A DNA stretch of 64,000 bases, from positions 17,856,001 to 17,920,000 of the forward strand of contig OX387203.1 in NCBI GenBank assembly GCA_947561715.1, in the 5' to 3' direction. Source of the stretch: Ascidia mentula. Taxonomy: Eukaryota > Chordata > Ascidiacea > Phlebobranchia > Ascidiidae. Below the pieces are notes generated by a model. It was given only the letters and a program-made list of their open reading frames with translations, was not told the origin of the DNA and made no database searches. Shown here one piece after another: positions 61,795 through 64,000 of this stretch (positions within the stretch are counted from its first letter, which is position 1; each line of letters starts with the position of its first letter). The translations under genes and the position numbers were made by a program.

Positions 61795-61984
61795 ATAGCA
61801 ATTGTGGGCAAAATTTCTAGTCGCTTGATATAAAAATGTTCAAATCACAGGCGGACAACTCTCAAAATTGCTTAATTCCGCCCAACCTTAGCCACCATAG
61901 TTCCAAACTTGCGTTTTCGTTCGCGAATAAAAAACTAAAAGACATACGCCAATTTGGTTTACACTGCGCGTTTTGTTCTGGCAT
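61795..61984 (+). repeat. Representative E-type monomer (190 bp, CAATTGTGGGC)
   Basis: E has ATAGCAATTGTGGGCAAAAT at the phase start where other types read CTAGTATTTGTGTGCAAAAT, usually followed by TTCTAGTCGC. Copies lie near 28.06, 30.73, 42.04, 42.23, 42.58, 43.36, 56.80, 58.91, 61.80 and 63.53 kb. The copies at 56.80 and 58.91 share the further change CAATCGTGGGC. Most directly follow a monomer ending in AAAAAATTAAAGGAC or AAAAAATATGGGAC. Confidence 0.85.
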
Positions 61985-64000
61985 CTAGTATTTGTGTGCA
62001 AAATTTCAAGTCGCTTGATACAAAAATGTTTAAATCACAGGCGGACAACTCTCAAAATTACTTAATTCCGCCCTACCTTAATAGCCACCATAGTTCCAAA
62101 CATGCATTTTCGTTCGCGAATAAAAAACTAAAAGACATACGCCAATTTGGTTTACACTGCGCGTTTTGTTCTGGCATCTAGTATTTGTGTGCAAAATTTC
62201 AAGTCGCTTGATACAAAAATGTTCAAATCACAGGCGGACAACTCTCAAATTTATTTAATTCCGCCCTACCTTAATAGCCAGCATAGTTTCAAACATGCAT
62301 TTTCGTTCGCGAATAAAAAACTAAAAGACATACGCCAATTTGGTTTACACTGCTCGTTTTGTTCTGGCATCTAGTATTTGTGTGCAAAATTTCAAGTCGC
62401 TTGATACAAAAATGTTTAAATCACAGGCGGACAACTCTCAAAATTACTTAATTCCGCCCTACCTTAATAGCCACCATAGTTCCAAACATGCATTTTCGTT
62501 CGCGAATAAAAAACTAAAAGACATACGCCAATTTGGTTTACACTGCGCGTTTTGTTCTGGCATCTAGTATTTGTGTGCAAAATTTCAAGTCGCTTGATAC
62601 AAAAATGTTTAAATCACAGGCGGACAACTCTCAAATTTATTTCATTCCGCCCTACCTTAATAGCCACCATAGTTCCAAACATGCATTTTCGTTCGCGAAT
62701 AAAAAACTAAAAGACATACGCCAATTTGGTTTACACTGCTCGTTTTGTTCTGGCATCTAGTATTTGTGTGCAAAATTTCAAGTCGCTTGATACAAAGATG
62801 TTCAAATCACAGGCGGACAACTCTCAAATTTATTTCATTCCGCCCTACCTTAATAGCCACCATAGTTTCAAACATGCATTTTCGTTCGCGAATAAAAAAC
62901 TAAAAGACATACGCCAATTTGGTTTACACTGCTCGTTTTGTTCTGGCATCTAGTATTTGTGTGCAAAATTTCAAGTCGCTTGATACAAAAATGTTCAAAT
63001 CACAGGCGGACAACTCTCAAATTTATTTCATTCCGCCCTACCTTAATAGCCACCATAGTTTCAAACATGCATTTTCGTTCGCGAATAAAAAATTAAAAGA
63101 CATACGCCAATTTGGTTTACACTGCTCGTTTTGTACTGGCATCTAGTATTTGTGTGCAAAATTTCAAGTCGCCTGATATAAAAATTTTCAAATCACAGGC
63201 GGACAACTCTCAAAATTACTTAATTCCGCCCAACCTTAGCCACCATACTTTCAAACATGCGTTATCGTTCGCGATTAAAAAACTAAAAGGACATACGCCA
63301 ATTTGGTTTACACTGCTCGTTTTGTACTGGCATCTAGTATTTGTGTGCAAAATTTCAAGTCGCTTGATACAAAAATGTTCAAATCACAGGCGGACAACTC
63401 TCAAATTTATTCAATTCCGCCATACCTTAATAGACACCATAGTGTCAAACATGCGTTTTCGTTCGCGAATAAAAAATATGGGACATACGCCAATTTGGTT
63501 TACACTGCTCGTTTTGTACTGGCATATAGCAATTGTGGGCAAAATTTCTAGTCGCTTGATATAAAAATGTTCAAATCACAGGCGGACAACTCTCAAAATT
63601 GCTTAATTCCGCCCAACCTTAGCCACCATAGTTCCAAACTTGCGTTTTCGTTCGCGAATAAAAAACTAAAAGACATACGCCAATTTGGTTTACACTGCGC
63701 GTTTTGTTCTGGCATCTAGTATTTGTGTGCAAAATTTCAAGTCGCTTGATACAAAAATGTTTAAATCACAGGCGGACAACTCTCAAAATTACTTAATTCC
63801 GCCCTACCTTAATAGCCACCATAGTTCCAAACATGCATTTTCGTTCGCGAATAAAAAACTAAAAGACATACGCCAATTTGGTTTACACTGCGCGTTTTGT
63901 TCTGGCATCTAGTATTTGTGTGCAAAATTTCAAGTCGCTTGATACAAAAATGTTCAAATCACAGGCGGACAACTCTCAAATTTATTTAATTCCGCCCTAC

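Larger units (their letters stand above)
1..64000 (+). repeat. Uninterrupted satellite DNA array, 190/193 bp monomer
   Basis: Every part of the window aligns to one monomer of 190-193 bp. Phase can be set at the recurring CTAGTATTTGTGTG. Landmarks then follow in constant order: CAAGTCGC, an A-rich AAAAATG, TCACAGGCGGACAAC, ATTCCGCC, CCACCATAG, CAAACATGC, TTCGTTCGCGAA, ACATACGCCAATTTGG and CTGCTCGTTTTGT. About 330 copies are all in one orientation. No stretch above about 40 bp lacks satellite homology, and no transposon, gene or inversion interrupts the array. The type is seen directly. A centromeric or pericentromeric location is inference. I do not recognise the family. Confidence 0.98.
34469..64000 (+). 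repeat. Zone 4: B/C array with many nested higher-order repeats
   Basis: About 29.5 kb of 190-194 bp monomers, mostly B with interspersed C and E. I find no A2 or A3 monomers here. Higher-order periods of 964, 771, 577, 575, 4228, 1344, 768, 2113 and 1731 bp follow one another and nest. The array runs off the right edge in the middle of a monomer. Confidence 0.9.
60870..64000 (+). repeat. 1731 bp higher-order repeat (9-mer), one full and one truncated copy
   Basis: Copy 1 is about 60870-62600 and copy 2 runs from about 62601 to the right edge. Markers repeated 1731 bp apart are AAAGATGTTC, the D monomer, AAAAAATATGGGAC (near 61740 and 63471), the E monomer, CAAACTTGCG and TACACTGCGCG. A difference is AATAGCCACC near 61702 against AATAGACACC near 63433. 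The period matches that at 22.4 kb but the monomer series is different. Confidence 0.9.

Noticed and set aside
1-64000. Hundreds of overlapping open frames of about 75 codons, and some of 105-150 codons, on the + strand.
   Set aside because: They start at TTG, not ATG, overlap by 35 bp, fall in successive frames, have no ribosome-binding or intron context, and simply restate the repeat. The longer ones arise where a 189 or 191 bp monomer or a lost stop keeps the frame. No recognisable protein domain is encoded.
1-64000. CRISPR-like array, because of regular repeats.
   Set aside because: The period is 190 bp with no unique spacers; whole units are homologous, as in satellite DNA.
1-64000. Assignment to a known named satellite or a species.
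   Set aside because: About 190 bp satellites occur in many taxa and I do not recognise this consensus; a search of repeat databases and genome assemblies with one monomer would decide.

Overview
The whole 64 kb window is one uninterrupted tandem satellite DNA array. I found no gene, RNA gene, transposable element, CRISPR array or unique sequence. About 330 head-to-tail monomers, all in the + orientation as written, run from the first base to the last. The array is cut mid-monomer at the right edge and evidently continues past both ends. Monomers are about 190 bp or about 193 bp, with 189, 191, 192 and 194 bp variants and one 158 bp deletion derivative. A typical monomer counted by hand is about 37% G+C. 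It holds 8 CpGs where about 6.4 are expected from base composition, so CpG is not depleted.

The sequence suggests constitutive heterochromatin of a eukaryote, perhaps centromeric or pericentromeric. Retained CpGs argue against a heavily germline-methylated genome and fit an invertebrate such as an insect, but this is inference. I do not recognise the satellite family and do not name a species.

Layout. From 1 to about 17.13 kb the array is mostly 190 bp monomers (A1, A2, A3) arranged in higher-order repeats: a 7-mer of 1332 bp, a 10- to 12-mer of 1902 to 2284 bp, a 380 bp dimer, a 9-mer of 1708 bp, and a freshly expanded run of single A2 monomers at 15.6-16.9 kb. At about 17.13 kb the array switches inside one hybrid monomer to 193 bp B-type monomers mixed with 190 bp C, 191 bp D and 190 bp E variants. 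From 28.1 to 34.5 kb A-like monomers return as an island. From 34.5 to 64 kb B and C monomers form many nested higher-order repeats (577, 575, 768, 771, 964, 1344, 2113, 1731 and 4228 bp).

The content of interest is architectural: nested duplications of different apparent ages, hybrid monomers at type boundaries, and short A-type patches inside B arrays. Together these read as a record of unequal exchange and conversion. Open frames of about 75 codons recur in almost every monomer, but they follow from the repeat and are not annotated as genes. Boundaries of higher-order units were read by eye and are good to roughly 10-50 bp.
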